DNA of 64,000 nt from Sarcomyxa edulis. Its lineage: Eukaryota > Basidiomycota > Agaricomycetes > Agaricales > Mycenaceae. How positions within the stretch are numbered: the stretch's first letter is position 1; every line of letters begins with the position of its first letter. The position numbers and the translations under genes are program-made. The notes below the pieces were generated by a model. It was given only the letters and a program-made list of their open reading frames with translations. It was not told where the DNA came from and made no database searches. Of this stretch, positions 1 through 12,402 are shown piece by piece. The stretch is from assembly GCA_009761415.1 (NCBI GenBank), contig QUOL01000003.1, positions 682,001 to 746,000 of the forward strand, read 5' to 3'.

Positions 1-3000
1 GGGATGTGAGATCGAGGACGAGGATGTCTTATTTTTGAATCGCAAGCCGACGTTGAAGCCGAAACCGAAGATGAAGGGTAAGCCGGTCAGCATGGGTAGA
101 ACGTTGGGTCGTCAGACACTTGGGAAGAAAGAGGAAGTAGAAGTTGTCGAAGCTATTTCGCCGGGTGGGCACATAACGAAGCGTCGCGCCCGCTCAAGAC
201 CCGTATCTTGGGAATTGCAACAGTCTGTTGCACGCTCGCCTCCATCATCTGTAATGGTATGTTGTTGATATTGGTTTCATGGACTGATGATATCAATGTT
301 ACTGATGTATGCCATGTCTATAGAACACTAGTGCAGTCGCTTTCCCCTCATCGCTTCGATCTCGGACCACAAGCTCTTCCTCTTCCGAAGCAGGCTCACC
401 ACTCCCTCGTCGTCGTGTCAGCGGCGTTCACTTCCCAGCTGCTGCACGGCCGCCGATGAGCCGTATTGAAAGTGCCACCCTGTTCTTCGGTCCTCCCATT
501 CCACCGCCCAATCGCCCAAGAGCCAGTGTCCCACCCACACATCCCACACCTCGAGTTACGAACGCAGCTGCTCGTCACAGTTATGCTGGACCTAGCGCGA
601 ATGCGTCATGGAACGTCATGCAGACCCGCCTTCTGTCGTCTCCGGGATCGTCTCCTCCAGCGGCATCCAAGTCTGGATACGAGGATGAAGAAGACCTGTT
701 CTTCGGGTCTGGCCTTCAGGATTCGTCGTTCGTGTTTAGTCTGACTGAGGGGACGCCATCGCCGAGATCTAAGAAGCAAGCGGACCGTAGTGCAATTGCG
801 ATTCAGAAGAAGTTCAAACCTAGGGATTCCGGGATTGGGATGTTGAGTGACGGGTCGAGTTCGGAGTATTTGAATGGGATGCCAGGGGTATCGACAAGTG
901 TTAGTTCTATTGGAGATGGAGACGGTGATGATTGCCTTGTGACACCGGGGTTCGCCCCTGGTGAGGATTCAGGATGGCCCGAGGCGGAGGTTCGGAGTGG
1001 TTATGACGATGACATGGTGGGAGAAAAGAGCATGAGCGTGGATCCGAACGTGGATGCGTTTATCATGCGTACACTGAAAGCTGGAGCGAAGCCTATGGCC
1101 GGTCATCAGGACGGGCCAGGGCCGAAGAAGGCTCCGGGTACGCCAGTGAAGAAGAACAAGACGAGCTATCTGACGGGCGATAGGCCTTGGCAGAGTGCTG
1201 TAGCGAACAAGGTTGGATTGGTTGGTTATGGAGATGACGATGATGACGAAGCTGCGATAGTCAATGTCAAGGGAAAGAAGGTCCCTAGGAAGAGTTTGCC
1301 GGCAGCATTCCCTGCTCTTATGCCGATGCGCTCGCGGAAGGCGGGTAAATCGATGTTGGACCCTGGCACGGATTCGGACGGTGAATGTATAGAGGAGAGT
1401 CCTAGTTCAAGGAAAGATAAGGTCAAGGACAAGTATGCTGGTTTGGGACTCGGGAGGCCGTCTTTCGCAGGAAAAGATGCGCCCATCCAGCGAAGGTGGT
1501 TAATGCGGAGAAGCAGTAGCGGGGCGTTCTCTAGTGGGAGTGAGACGACAACTCCTACTCGAGTCAAGGGCAAAGGTAATGAACAATGTCTTTCTCATGA
1601 GAAGAAATCATTAACGCCACACCATGCAGATTGGAACTTACCACCACCACGTATTCCTGCTATGTTTTCTCCGACCAACGGGCTCAAGTTTTCACCCGTT
1701 AGATCGGCTTCAGGGTCCTCAAATAGCTCAGTTGCCACACTCAATTCCCCGACAACAAATATACGACATCTGCCGACATCTGGTGGCGTTCAGAACCAGA
1801 AGTCAAAACGTCCAAGCACCCATGTCCCTTTGCATGTTCGGCGATCATCAGAACCGTTTACTCAGGAACAGCCCGGACGATTCGAGCGTGATTTTGTTGA
1901 AGTGGGAGAGGTGGGCAGTGGGGAATTTGGTAAAGTCATGAAAGTACGATGCCAATTCGGCAACGAGGACGCAGTTTTTGCGGTGAAGAAGTCCAAGAAA
2001 TTCGAGGGCTTGAAGCATCGGTGAGTTCCGAACCAATGGTATTTGAGCGCCTATTTACTTATTGGCTACTAGACTCCGTTTGCGAGAAGAGGTGGATATT
2101 CTCCAGCACTTGTCCAATGCTGCTGCGGTATCCTGTTCCGGTGGCGCCTATCGTCATCATCCGAATGTCCTCGCGTTTATCGATAGCTGGGAGCAGGATG
2201 AGGCACTTTTCATTCGAACGGAACTCTGCGAACTGGGCAATTTTGCACGATTCCTGTGGGAGTATGGACGTACCTTCCCGCGATTGGATGAGGCCCGAGT
2301 GTGGAAAATCATCGCGGATGTAAGCAACGTAAGTCAGAGTTCAATTTGGCTTTTTGTCGCGTGTTCGGTTCCCTGATTGGTGGCTGATATGGCTCATCCA
2401 ATTTTCCTTGCAGGGTCTTTGCTTCATCCACGACTCGGGCGTTATCCACCTCGATATCAAGCCGGCAAATATTTTCGTTACTGGTGAAGGCCGGTTCAAG
2501 ATTGGTGATTTTGGGATGGCGTCCATATGGCCAAGACCTTCCCGCGAAGAAGAGACAGGCTTCGAGAGGGAGGGGGACAAGCTCTATTTGGCGCCGGAGA
2601 TTCTGCAAGGGCGGTACGGAAAGGCGGCTGATATCTTCAGGTAGGTTTTGTCCCCGCGATTTTGACGGATCTGTGTTCTCACTCGGGGCTTTCTTCTAGT
2701 TTTGGCATGACGATGTTGGAGACAGCATCGAATATAGTCGTGCCTGACCAGTAAGTATAGGTTTTCTCCGGTCTACTACCACGGCCATTTCGAATTGCAT
2801 CCGTGCTGATTATGTCACCCTTTTTCTGTCAGAGGTGAACCGTGGCATCGGCTTCGTCAAGAGGATTTCTCGCAAGTCGATTTGGAAGGCAGTCCCGAGT
2901 TGCTAGACATCATTCAAAGCATGATGCGAACCGACCCAGATCAGCGGATTGACGTGCATGGCATTTGGGCGCATCCTGTCGTCTCTAGGGCACGAGGCGC

Positions 3001-3145
3001 TATGGAACGAGTGTACAATGCCGCGAAAGCCCAAGGTTTATCGGTCTTTCCCGCGTCCCCTCTTGCCAGCGTAGCCGGCGGCTTCTTGGAGGAGATCCTC
3101 GAACGTCGGGTGTCAAACGACGAAGACATGGACCTCAGCCAATGA
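1..3145 (+). CDS. wee1: Wee1-type mitotic inhibitor protein kinase (5' partial)
   Basis: Wee1 kinases phosphorylate the inhibitory tyrosine of Cdk1 and delay mitosis. The frame is open from base 1, so the true start lies upstream. Exons by splice signals: 1-256, 324-2020, 2073-2328, 2414-2640, 2700-2750, 2833-3145; the phases agree throughout. A long, Ser/Pro/Lys-rich, probably disordered N-terminus precedes the kinase domain, which begins near base 1870. Visible motifs are the glycine loop VGSGEFGKV, the ATP lysine in FAVKKSKK, the catalytic loop [11 protein letters not shown], a GDFG metal site and LAPEIL. The [16 protein letters not shown] segment and the HLDIKPAN loop are characteristic of Wee1/Swe1 rather than of generic serine/threonine kinases. 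The stop is followed by a pyrimidine-rich 3' flank. The family call is firm; the 257-323 intron could alternatively begin at 251. Confidence 0.93.
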
Positions 3146-4453
3146 ACGTCAGCCAATGAACAGCCATGATGCGCCATGCGCGCCTACCATACGACACGAA
3201 ACACAAAGTTTAAAAAGGAGAACAAACATTGAACGACTTTTGGTTTTTCGCTCACGTTTGCATTCTTCTCGGGACATTTGTGACTATCTCTCTCTCTTTT
3301 TCTTATCCTGCGGAACGCCTGAGTTGCTTGTGGTATTATATCTTCTTTTTTCTCTGTGTCTGTCTCTCGTATCTCAACTTGATCCACTTGTTCATTTTGT
3401 GCATCCATCTATGCCTCCATGACGACCAACCATGATTTGCTCCTTTCCCTACATAATAGATCGTCCATCCGTCCATCATCCGCTACGCATTTTCCATATA
3501 CTATCCTTCCTTGCTATACCAACTCGCATTGCACAAACATCGTATTATTCCCCTCGTCCGCACCTATTGGTTTTTGTTTCCGTACCACCCTATTCATATT
3601 CGCACACCCTCTATGTCCGTACTACAACACTCTATGCAAAATATAATATGATCGTTACCCTCGAACTAGCATCCCGATGTCACTCGAGGCTGTTATCGAA
3701 GGCATTGAAACCATGTGTACTGTCGAGGCGCTCAACGTCGGGGATCAAATACGAAGAGGCTCTGTGGGCAAGTAATTATGGAATCCACGGGGAGGTTGCA
3801 GCGTGGAGGGATCGAAGCTCTTCGTCCATAAGGTCTTCATAAAGCACTGGCTCGGGGCTGGAGAACATTCTTCCTGCAAGTGAACCGGATAGCATACTAA
3901 CGCGATCTCATCCTTATTACCTTGGTCCTTGAAATTGACTTTATTAGATTTATACTATGATTTACATCAACCAATTGCTATAGAGGCATCGCATCAAGCT
4001 TCCTTTTGAATCCGACAGGTGGCAAAGTTGAAAAATCCGATTTTTTTATTTCGCCCCTCTTGCTCTCTCCTTTCCTCGTTTACTCCTCTGTTTCTCGTTT
4101 TTCTGCAGCACACTCCTTTCTTCTCGTACTTTAACAGCGCTAATCGAAGATCTCGGATTGAAAGCACGAAAGACGAGCGATCGACAAGTCACTTTCGAGT
4201 TCCTGGCAACGCTCTCGGGGGTATTAAAAAGTAACAGAATTCGACTCAGCAGCTGGGAGAGAAACAGATACTGTCTTGTGTTCAACCCTGCACATGTTCT
4301 CTATCTGAGCTTCTCCTTTTTTTACAGTAACTGCTCTACCATTCGTTTCCCGTTATTTTCGCCCTTTCGCCATTCGCCCTTTTTATGTTTTGAACCGAGT
4401 ACAGGCCTGCTCGTGACGCTATCGCTCTACTTAGTACTTAATCTTCCGAAGCG
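3146..4453. other. Intergenic: wee1 3' flank and CT-rich homeobox leader
   Basis: No convincing coding frame. Much of it is pyrimidine-rich on +, especially 3290-3600 and 4020-4430, which resembles the CT-rich core promoters and leaders of filamentous fungi. The second half is most likely the promoter and 5' UTR of the homeodomain gene that follows. Confidence 0.6.
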
Positions 4454-6995
4454 ATGCTTCCTCGTCCTCAAATTCCCACTTCCCACTCTCTTTCATCCCC
4501 ACTTCCCATCCCTCCTCATTCTGCCCTTTATCGCATCCAACCCACCACCCGCGATCCCAGATTGCCCCCGCTCCAAGTCGCTCACCCCTCGCAATTGCCT
4601 CCGCATCTGACTCCGCCTTCACTTTTGCATTTTCATCCCGACTCTATGGCACCATCGACCGACGCTGATTCTTCAGATTTTCGTTCTTTTTGCAATTATG
4701 TCCCCAACGAGGTGAAACATCGGAAGAGGACGTCGAGCGCTCAGCTCAAGGTGTTGGAGAAAATATTTAAAAAAGAGACCAAGCCTAACGCAGCTACTCG
4801 TAAGCAATTAGCAGCACAGTTGGATATGCCTCCTAGGAGTGTCCAGGTGCGTAGTAATCTTGCCCGTTTTTCTCGGTCGTCGTTCTGACGCATCCGTCGA
4901 AAAAAATCGCATTTAGGTCTGGTTTCAGAATAGGTACGCGCTTTCAGCTATGTCATTTGGGTATAGTGTTCCTGACTCTAACATGCTGGCATCTAACTAC
5001 CCATCAGACGGGCAAAGGAGAAGACCAAAGCGAGCAAGATTGCTGCGGCCTCGAACAACACTGCACCAGCACCGCCCTCTGGACCTGGAAACACAGATCC
5101 CTCGGCCGATGACACTTCACCCTCTCCACTCTCCTCAGAGGATCAGGACGGGCCAGAGTCTCCAGACGACTCGCAAGACTGCGGTTCTCCGTCTGGGAAG
5201 GACATTTCCGTCGAAATATGCGATAGATCCTCCAAAGCGCCCGGACCTCTTGATGGTCGCGAAGCGTCTTTCCATATGGATGCTTGGCACATCGAGCCTC
5301 CACAAAACCTCTCTCTCCTTCGACAGTCGGATGCTCACCATCTGCTGAGTACCCGCCGACCATCTTTACCCGTCAACATTGCCCGTTCGTCAGGTCCTTC
5401 CTCTCACGGCCCACCTTCTATCGACTCTATAGATCCCTTGACTCGTAGACGATCCGTTGATGCAAGTCTACAGCGCCTGGCTTACAATCCCTACGCTCCC
5501 ATCGCTAGAGCTAAAAACAGTGCAATCTATGGAACTCGCATATCGGGTTATTCGCAAGGCCGGCATCATCACCAAGTCACTGATTCACCTCCGTATTCGC
5601 CTTCCGGGAGATCATCGGCCATCCCGCATAGCTCCAGTTATCCGCAGGAATTGCACAGCATTGATGGACACTCTCCGTCAGTTGATTATCCACCATTCCG
5701 CTTTGCATCAACTGGTAACATCTCTCCGTCGCCTTCTCCCCTTTCACCATACGGTGCTGCGAGAGCATCTCTCCCACTACCCGATGGTCAGCTATACGCT
5801 TTTCCCGTGCGCCACATCTCGCCACCTATCCCAGGTCCCCTGCCAATGAAGGACTTCCACTTTGGTGCTGCAAGCTCGTCTATGGCGTCTCCGGCTGAAA
5901 GTGAAAGCGACTCTCCGGACCCGGCTTATGGACAAAGTCAACGTGGAGATGATTGGGACCCTGAAGATGACGCATCCTCGTATGATCCATCGCTCCGGTT
6001 TGGGTCCATAGCTTCAGTGGGGACGAGCAACTCCAGCAACACGAGTTATTATTCCGAGGTCGGAAGCTGCGATGAGCCTGGCTATCATCTGGAGATGCGA
6101 CGGGGATCTGCGTATGTATCCTCGTGCTTTTCACCTTTGCGATAACATTTTGACTCTAATTCTTGTACAGTACGCCCGGCCACTTTGTCAATATGATGTC
6201 AGACCTCGACGTGAACGAAGAGCCGCGTTCGGGCGCTGTCACAGAGACACTCCCGAGTCCTGTCCCTCAACACAGCTCGTTCACGGATCAACAAAAAGAC
6301 TCGGCCGCATTTGATATCAGTATGCATGAGCACAGCACCAGTGATCATCATTCTTATTCGTCTCCGACATTGACAATCTCAACCGGTGGTAGTTCTGCCG
6401 CCTCAGGCCCTACATCGGCAAGCATACCGATTTCACGGTCGAGCGAGCTGACATATGCATTACAGGATACATCAGACAAGGTGAGACAAGACCATACGCT
6501 TGCTAACCCTCATCACTGACAAAATTAAATCTCCAGCATACCCATGGATCTCCATACCCTTCGCACGAGACGTCTTCACTTTCAAAACATGTAGATGTGC
6601 GCCATTCTTCCGAACCCTCTCATTTTTACTACAACCATAGGCCCCACTATCAGCCTCAGCACTCCTCTCATGCTGCTCCCGTATCGTCGATAAGCCTTCC
6701 GACAGTGCAATTCGAAAAATTCGATTTCAGCCCCGACTTCAACCAACTATCTTCGACAGGGCACTTCCACCCGTCATATTCGGTCCCAGCCAACATACAG
6801 TATACCGCCACAGATCACATATACCCTTCTGGAGGTGAGGAGGAACATGGCCTTCGTCACACGACGAGCTTTGCCCATTCCCCGCTTTGTGATGTTTATA
6901 CCGCTCCGCACTCGGTGTCGGTTGATCCGTCCATCATTTCCTCCTCCATTGAAAATGCGTTCAACGGTGCTGAAACGTATGTTCAGTATGTATGA
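4454..6995 (+). CDS. Homeodomain transcription factor
   Basis: A DNA-binding regulator with one typical (non-TALE) homeodomain. Exons: 4454-4846, 4917-4933, 5008-6111, 6171-6480, 6537-6995, giving 760 aa in a clean frame. The homeodomain covers about residues 91-150 (KRTSSAQLKVLEKIF ... VWFQNRRAKEK); the recognition-helix signature WFQN is carried on a 17-nt exon. The remainder is low-complexity, rich in Ser/Pro/His, and looks disordered. A second in-frame ATG at 4646 would give 696 aa; because 4454-4640 is strongly CT-rich and may be leader, that later start is a real alternative. It stands alone, not in a divergent HD1/HD2 pair, so it is probably not a mating-type homeodomain gene. It resembles the single homeodomain regulators of mushroom development (Hom1/Hom2 type), but I cannot assign the orthologue. 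Confidence 0.88.
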
Positions 6996-7906
6996 ATCAT
7001 ATACACCCGCCTCTCCTTTCCGCCTTTTTCATCGTTTTTTTTTGTCTGTATCTACCCCTTATTGTACAATTTACCCGCTATTCGTGTTGTTCAAAGATAT
7101 CCCCTCCCCGAACCCGGGATTAACACGCTCACTTTTACATACCATCCGTTTTTGCTCCCGGGTCGGTCCCTTGTCCATCTGCCTCGCTCATTTATCTTGT
7201 CAGCCGTCTCGTGCACACATTACTACCACCCATCGTTTGCACTTTGAACTTCCCAAGCATCTTTTCTTTATCTTAACATATATATGTACTATTTTAATAC
7301 TTATTCGCGTCTCCCCTCCTTGTTCTGTCACTCATCTACTCACCCACCGTTGCTGTTCAGTACGAAGCTCATCTAACTTCGTACTACAGCTCGGTCGCGA
7401 TACTATTCGTTCACTCGCGGACTGTTACTTCTTCTGCCTTTTTTTTGTTCTTGGTAAAACTTGCGAAGTACAATACATCCTCTTGCCATATGCATGTAAT
7501 TTAGGTCAGTGAGAAATACAGAACACTGTTCGTCCGATTAGAGATCGACCTGAAATATTTGACACAGGTATCTGCCCAGGGGTCTATACGCGATTACACT
7601 CAAAATTATGCATTGCAGACAAATTGCAGACCAGTATTGATGCAGACTTTGGTCCACTCGGGCTTGCTTCGGTTTAACTTTCAATACAAATGGCTGTTGT
7701 AGCTTGTTGAATACAGATAGTGCAACGCCAAATAAACTCCTGGCGATCGGACGATCGGACGATTCAACAATTTTGAAGTCAAACTTCCAAGTTCCAAAGT
7801 CAACGTTGTAGCTTGAGGACGAGCTCAAGGTGCGTGATCCGCGTGATCTAAGATACTATTATATTGACACTGTAAATATCGGTTGTGCAATTGTCAGGTT
7901 GCTCTG
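6996..7906. other. Intergenic between homeobox and F-box genes
   Basis: No supported gene. The first half is CT-rich 3' flank. Near 7775-7830 there is a run of TTGAA/TTCAA-type words followed by GTGCGT (7831) and a CAG at 7898-7900, just before the ATG at 7907. This looks like an intron in the 5' UTR of the following F-box gene. Confidence 0.45.
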
Positions 7907-9316
7907 ATGATGCAAGAAAACATCAGTGATTCGTTCGATATCTGCGTCACGGTAGCTGACGTTCCCGTCCGACAACTCCCTCCAGAAATTTTGCACATGA
8001 TCTTCATATCAGCACTTCCACCCGACTTCCTATTAGATTCAACGTTAATCTTAGGTCCAGGGTCACCTTGGTGCATGTCCATCAAGATGAAGTTATCGCT
8101 TATGAGAGTTTGCAGGCTCTGGAATATGGTCGGATTGGAGATGCTCTATGAAGATATAGTGTTCCGTTGGATAGGCCAGATCTCAGCCTTTCTCCGCACG
8201 CTGCAAGAAAATCCCGAGCTTGGGCACCTGGTCAAAGCAGTTACGTTTCAATGCTACATACCACCAGGCTATATACACCTCTTCGATGACAACGTCAAGC
8301 GTATTCTACGCTTCTGCGGTCGCATCACCCGCGTAAACTTCGTTTCTCCCTGTGATTTCGATTTTAAAGAAGATAACCGCTCCACTCTACTCGATAACAG
8401 TCGACAGGTTCCCTATATCGATCTGTGCTCGCCACTTTTGGAAGTTGCAAATAGACTTACATCTCTATCTATCTGCATGAACACCCCTCTCCCTGATACA
8501 CCACTACATTTGGGACAGTTGACGACATTACGATGCTGGACTGGTCATGATGCTTTGAATCAAATCACTGAGTGGTCATTGCCATCTCTGCAGAATCTGA
8601 CTGTGGAAGAAGTCACGACATTCAACATCTCGGATTCGTTCTTTGCCATCCATGGTCACGGTCTCCTATTCCTCAATATCGTGCCCGATTCAGTTGTACC
8701 CGGAAGGTTGTACACGTTGTACACAGGGACCATTCAAGCGGTCCTGGATCAATGTCCCTTGTTACAGCACATCGCGCTTCCTTCTTTGGAATCCGCCACT
8801 TCTTTGTCCCATCCAGCCGTTGAATGGATTGATATATGGGTCCCCGAACCGCACGTTCTGTATCCCCATCCCTCAATCGAAGACGCACGGATTGACATGC
8901 TGAATCAATGTACTGGGTTTCCAAAACGTCGTGGATTTCGGACAGTGGATACATTCTTCAAATATTGCCCCGCGATCGTGACCATGATTCCTCCCGTCGT
9001 GCTACAAGACTTTGAACCATTTGATTTCATATTTCCCGGTGTGCACGTTCGACACGACTTGTGCCGCCTCTGGAAAATGGATATGAAGTACGTCGTGGAT
9101 CACCATGTCGACGATAAAGTTAGTGACGCTAGCGACCAGACCTATAGCTTCTCTGGGTCCTCGTCATCGTCATCGTCCTCCCCCGTCTCCTCCTCCTCGT
9201 CCTCCTCCTCTCACGAGGGTCTCGACGATGAACAGTCATGGGAAGCGGATAACGAAACGACCCTCGAGATATACATGGACCTGCTGGATAGATGGGACAG
9301 ATCCGATACTCCATAG
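7907..9316 (+). CDS. F-box-like domain protein 1
   Basis: Single-exon frame of 469 aa starting at the ATG at 7907 (a second ATG follows directly). The N-terminal segment, residues about 20-85 (VRQLPPEILHMIFISALPP, then MRVCRLWNMVGLEMLYEDIVF), is the degenerate F-box plus following helices very common in Agaricomycetes. The rest is Leu-rich, like the LRR-type substrate region of these proteins. The tail carries a poly-Ser tract (about residues 425-445) followed by acidic residues. By family, such proteins are candidate substrate receptors of SCF ubiquitin ligases, but the partner and target cannot be inferred. The next gene looks like a diverged duplicate, including the leader. Confidence 0.85.
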   Translation: MMQENISDSFDICVTVADVPVRQLPPEILHMIFISALPPDFLLDSTLILGPGSPWCMSIKMKLSLMRVCRLWNMVGLEMLYEDIVFRWIGQISAFLRTLQENPELGHLVKAVTFQCYIPPGYIHLFDDNVKRILRFCGRITRVNFVSPCDFDFKEDNRSTLLDNSRQVPYIDLCSPLLEVANRLTSLSICMNTPLPDTPLHLGQLTTLRCWTGHDALNQITEWSLPSLQNLTVEEVTTFNISDSFFAIHGHGLLFLNIVPDSVVPGRLYTLYTGTIQAVLDQCPLLQHIALPSLESATSLSHPAVEWIDIWVPEPHVLYPHPSIEDARIDMLNQCTGFPKRRGFRTVDTFFKYCPAIVTMIPPVVLQDFEPFDFIFPGVHVRHDLCRLWKMDMKYVVDHHVDDKVSDASDQTYSFSGSSSSSSSSPVSSSSSSSSHEGLDDEQSWEADNETTLEIYMDLLDRWDRSDTP

Positions 9317-10106
9317 TATGCTTAGCTGTACGTCACCTCGTGTCAGGATTGAGGATTCCCCCAAAACAGCTCTACGATGTGCACTCTCGTTGCTTCTCAT
9401 ACGATAGCTCAATGCCACTCGTTTCGCTCCGGACCATCATGGCTCGTATGAATTCATATTTAGAGAGACACCAAATTACCTGAACACTGTCTGGCCCCGC
9501 GATGTCTGGCTGATCAAAGCCCACAATCAAAACAATACGCGTACGGTTGCACAACGGCTCCCAGAGCGAAAGTATGGTCATGATGGAAGGACGGATCGTT
9601 GATAGTCTCGAATTACAATTGTGTTACTAATCCGTTTCCAAGTTTCAGTCACTCCCAGTGAGGATCGCCAGGAGTCACAGTCTATGACCGGTCAAGATAT
9701 GGCCGTCGTAGAAGATATGATTTGCCTGTTGAGTGTTCGAGGACGACGTTGATCTGCTACCTAAAGTGGACAACGTGCTTGAAGGTAGTCAGCCCGCCGC
9801 GACACGTGCCCCGCGACCGTCGATTCAGAGTCAAACCAAGTTGCGCTTGAACTCGCTTGAACTACTTTGAACGTTCGAGGTTGAAGCTTTGAAGCTTGAG
9901 GCCTTGAGAACGATCCCAAATTCCCAATTACAAGGTCCTTCAGGTGCGTATCTCGCGTTTGATCTCTATCGATACAACTTTGGTTGTACCATCGTGTGGG
10001 CTCAAGCTGTCCTGACGATGTAAGATCAGTAATCCTCGTCAGAACTTTTGCTGATAATTTGATGTAATCAGGAGACCCCGGAAACGAAGAACAATGTCAA
10101 TGGCAA
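9317..10106. other. Intergenic / probable 5' leader of second F-box gene
   Basis: No ATG-started gene is supported. TTGAA-rich words occur at 9840-9905. GTGCGT near 9951 and CAG/AG sites at 10042 and 10071 resemble a 5' UTR intron matching the layout in front of the first F-box gene. Confidence 0.4.
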
Positions 10107-11855
10107 GTGATCGTATATGATACTCAATCATTGCAAGCTCAAACTTCAACTCAGACGAGGGTTGGGACGACCACTTGTGCTGAACTTCCACCCGAGATAT
10201 GGTTACATATCGCCAAAAATCTTCCTTCAGATTCTTTGCAGAGATTGAGCACCTTGAATCACGCTTTATATGAAGCTGCGATGGACGATCGTTACCGTCG
10301 AATGCATCTGGACGCCTACAATGCAGATACAATAAGAAACATGGTCCTCATCAAGTAAGTCTAGCGTCTCTAGTGTGCAGTCTAGTGTGTTTGACAAGGC
10401 CATTCGACAAGGTACCCTCACATCGCCAGACGAGTTCGTTTTTTCGAAATTTCACCTTATACCGTCGAGGATCTTGATCGAAACCGCTCACTATTGCCGT
10501 CTCCATCGCCTCTTGAAACACCAAGATCCTTTGAAGAGAGACTCTTTCGTCGTCTGAGACCAGTCTGGTCCGTCGACAAGATACCGGATCAAATGCATCC
10601 AGAGAGAGAGAGCACCGAATCAATGACACAGTCGGTCATGGAGTCTATCAAAGGCTTCGTAAATGTGGAAGAATATGCCATTACTTGGGGTGGAAATAAT
10701 GCCTATCCTTTCGATATATCCCTTGTTAACGCTGGATGGCCTGTCTTTGGGAAGAACCTGCGGTGGATATCTATTTCCTATCCGCTGGATCGATTCTCCG
10801 CCATATTCCCTCCACCCATCGACCTCCAGAACCTGCACACATTGGAAATGGACTGCTTCATGATCTCACCTGTCTCACCTCTCAAGATCAATAGTGAAGA
10901 GACAGCCTCGCTACTCGAAGTGTTAGCTTCCTCGCTATGTTCAATCACGACCGTTCACTATATTCGACTAATAGGACATATGTGGGTGCGGTTCGACTTA
11001 TCTCCCTTCTTCCGCGCCCTGCAGGTCTTTCCTTGTCTCCAAGCTTTTTGTATCGATGTTCCGTTTGAACGAGAATGTCTTGCCGACCCGCCCGCGCTCG
11101 CGGATCTTATCAGTAGACATCGACTCACCCTACAGCATTTGGCTTTGCACCCGAGTCATTCCCGTTCGCTTTTGATCATGCAAGACGAGGTTTTCTGTCA
11201 GACGGTCTCGCGTCTCCTTTCCATCAAGCTGCTATCTCTCGAGTTATACATCGGCCTTCTCTCAGTTGATTCCGTATTAAGATGTATAGAACCGTTCTCT
11301 CGGACGCTCACATCTCTAGTTCTACTGGGGCAAGACCTCGTATATAACCAGATTCAGACAATCCTCGCTACTTTCCTCCATCGAGCCCCACACGACAGGC
11401 TAACTGTACTCTCCATCGGTGTATCCGAAGTCACTCCGGAGGTTCTTGATCTCCTTGCAGATAATCTACCTTCGTTGAAGAATTTGTGCATCATTGCTGC
11501 AGTAATCGACGAAGAGAATTCGAAGTTCTACCACACCACCCGTGTCTACAGGGAGTGGAAAGACTTGACCAGCCTTTGGATTGGTCGCATTGACTCGAGA
11601 CTGGCAGCGTGGTGGTTGATGATATACATCGCAGACTATTGCATACCGACGATCCAAGAGTGCGATGGCCATCCATTATGGATAGATCGTTGTGAATGCG
11701 CTATCATCAAGATTGACAGTCTTCGCGACGTGTTGACTGAGTCGGACGGCCTACAGTTAGATTGTGGACCAGACATTGATGATGCGATGGGCAGAAGGTT
11801 TCAAATTGTGCCGTATGCTTGTGATGCTCACATATATTATCCACCGATGAAGTAG
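10107..11855 (+). CDS. F-box-like domain protein 2 (5' end unresolved)
   Basis: Coding is clear from the F-box (CAELPPEIWLHIAKNLPSD) to the stop at 11853-11855. The frame at 10107-10354 joins 10412-11855 through a 57-nt intron (GTAAGT ... ACAAG), which yields MVLIKYPHIARRVRF, a pattern typical of this family. About 563 aa are visible. The reading frame has no ATG upstream of the F-box: 10107 is only where the frame becomes convenient to start, with a GTG codon. The true start may be split across an intron from the ATG at 10018, which sits where the first F-box gene has its ATG, or the gene may carry a 1-nt lesion near 10094-10118. The C-terminal half is Leu-rich and LRR-like. Confidence 0.75.
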
Positions 11856-12402
11856 TATGTACCTTCTTCAATAGAGCAATCGCCGTGGTGTATGAACCAG
11901 TACTAATATCCAGTCATCACTAGACTGCCTATCGGATTTACGCTCACAAACGAACAATATTCATGATACTCCCGGTAGATTTTGTTTCTAGTACTGTTCC
12001 TGAGCTGAATCGAAACACAAAGACTTGGGTTGCATTTGTGTTACAGCCTGCCTTCAAGCCTATCGCATTCGGTCCTAGATCTTATCCACGGTATGGTGCA
12101 GCTAGGTAATTTCGAGCTCCATCATCTGACTCATTGCTTCAAGTTGAAGCTTCAAGCTTCAAGTCGCAACGTCAAGAATGCACTATTTATTATTATTGTG
12201 CAGGAGCTTCTCATGGAAGTTCAATCGTGCGTGGTAAGTGCAGGATTGATTGTAGCAGCGCAAGATTCTGTTGGGATCACGGTCTGCAGGGATAAGTGTA
12301 TGCAATGAACGGTAATAATACAAAAAAAGATGCGGTAATAAGTTACGCCGTTGTCGAAGTAACATTCATCCTTGGCCATCAATACACGACGCGCCGACCT
12401 AT
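11856..12402. other. Intergenic between convergent F-box 2 and rap1
   Basis: Shared 3' region of a + and a - gene. It holds a short repetitive TTGAAGC/TTCAAGC tract at about 12135-12165 and nothing else recognisable. Confidence 0.5.

Noticed and set aside
4454..6995. Mating-type (HD1/HD2) locus
   Set aside because: There is a single homeodomain gene with no divergent partner, and neither mip1 nor beta-fg is recognisable next to it.
12030..12308. Small + strand frame after F-box 2
   Set aside because: Composition is random, it contains the TTCAAGC repeat, and it is not preserved in sequence style with its neighbours.
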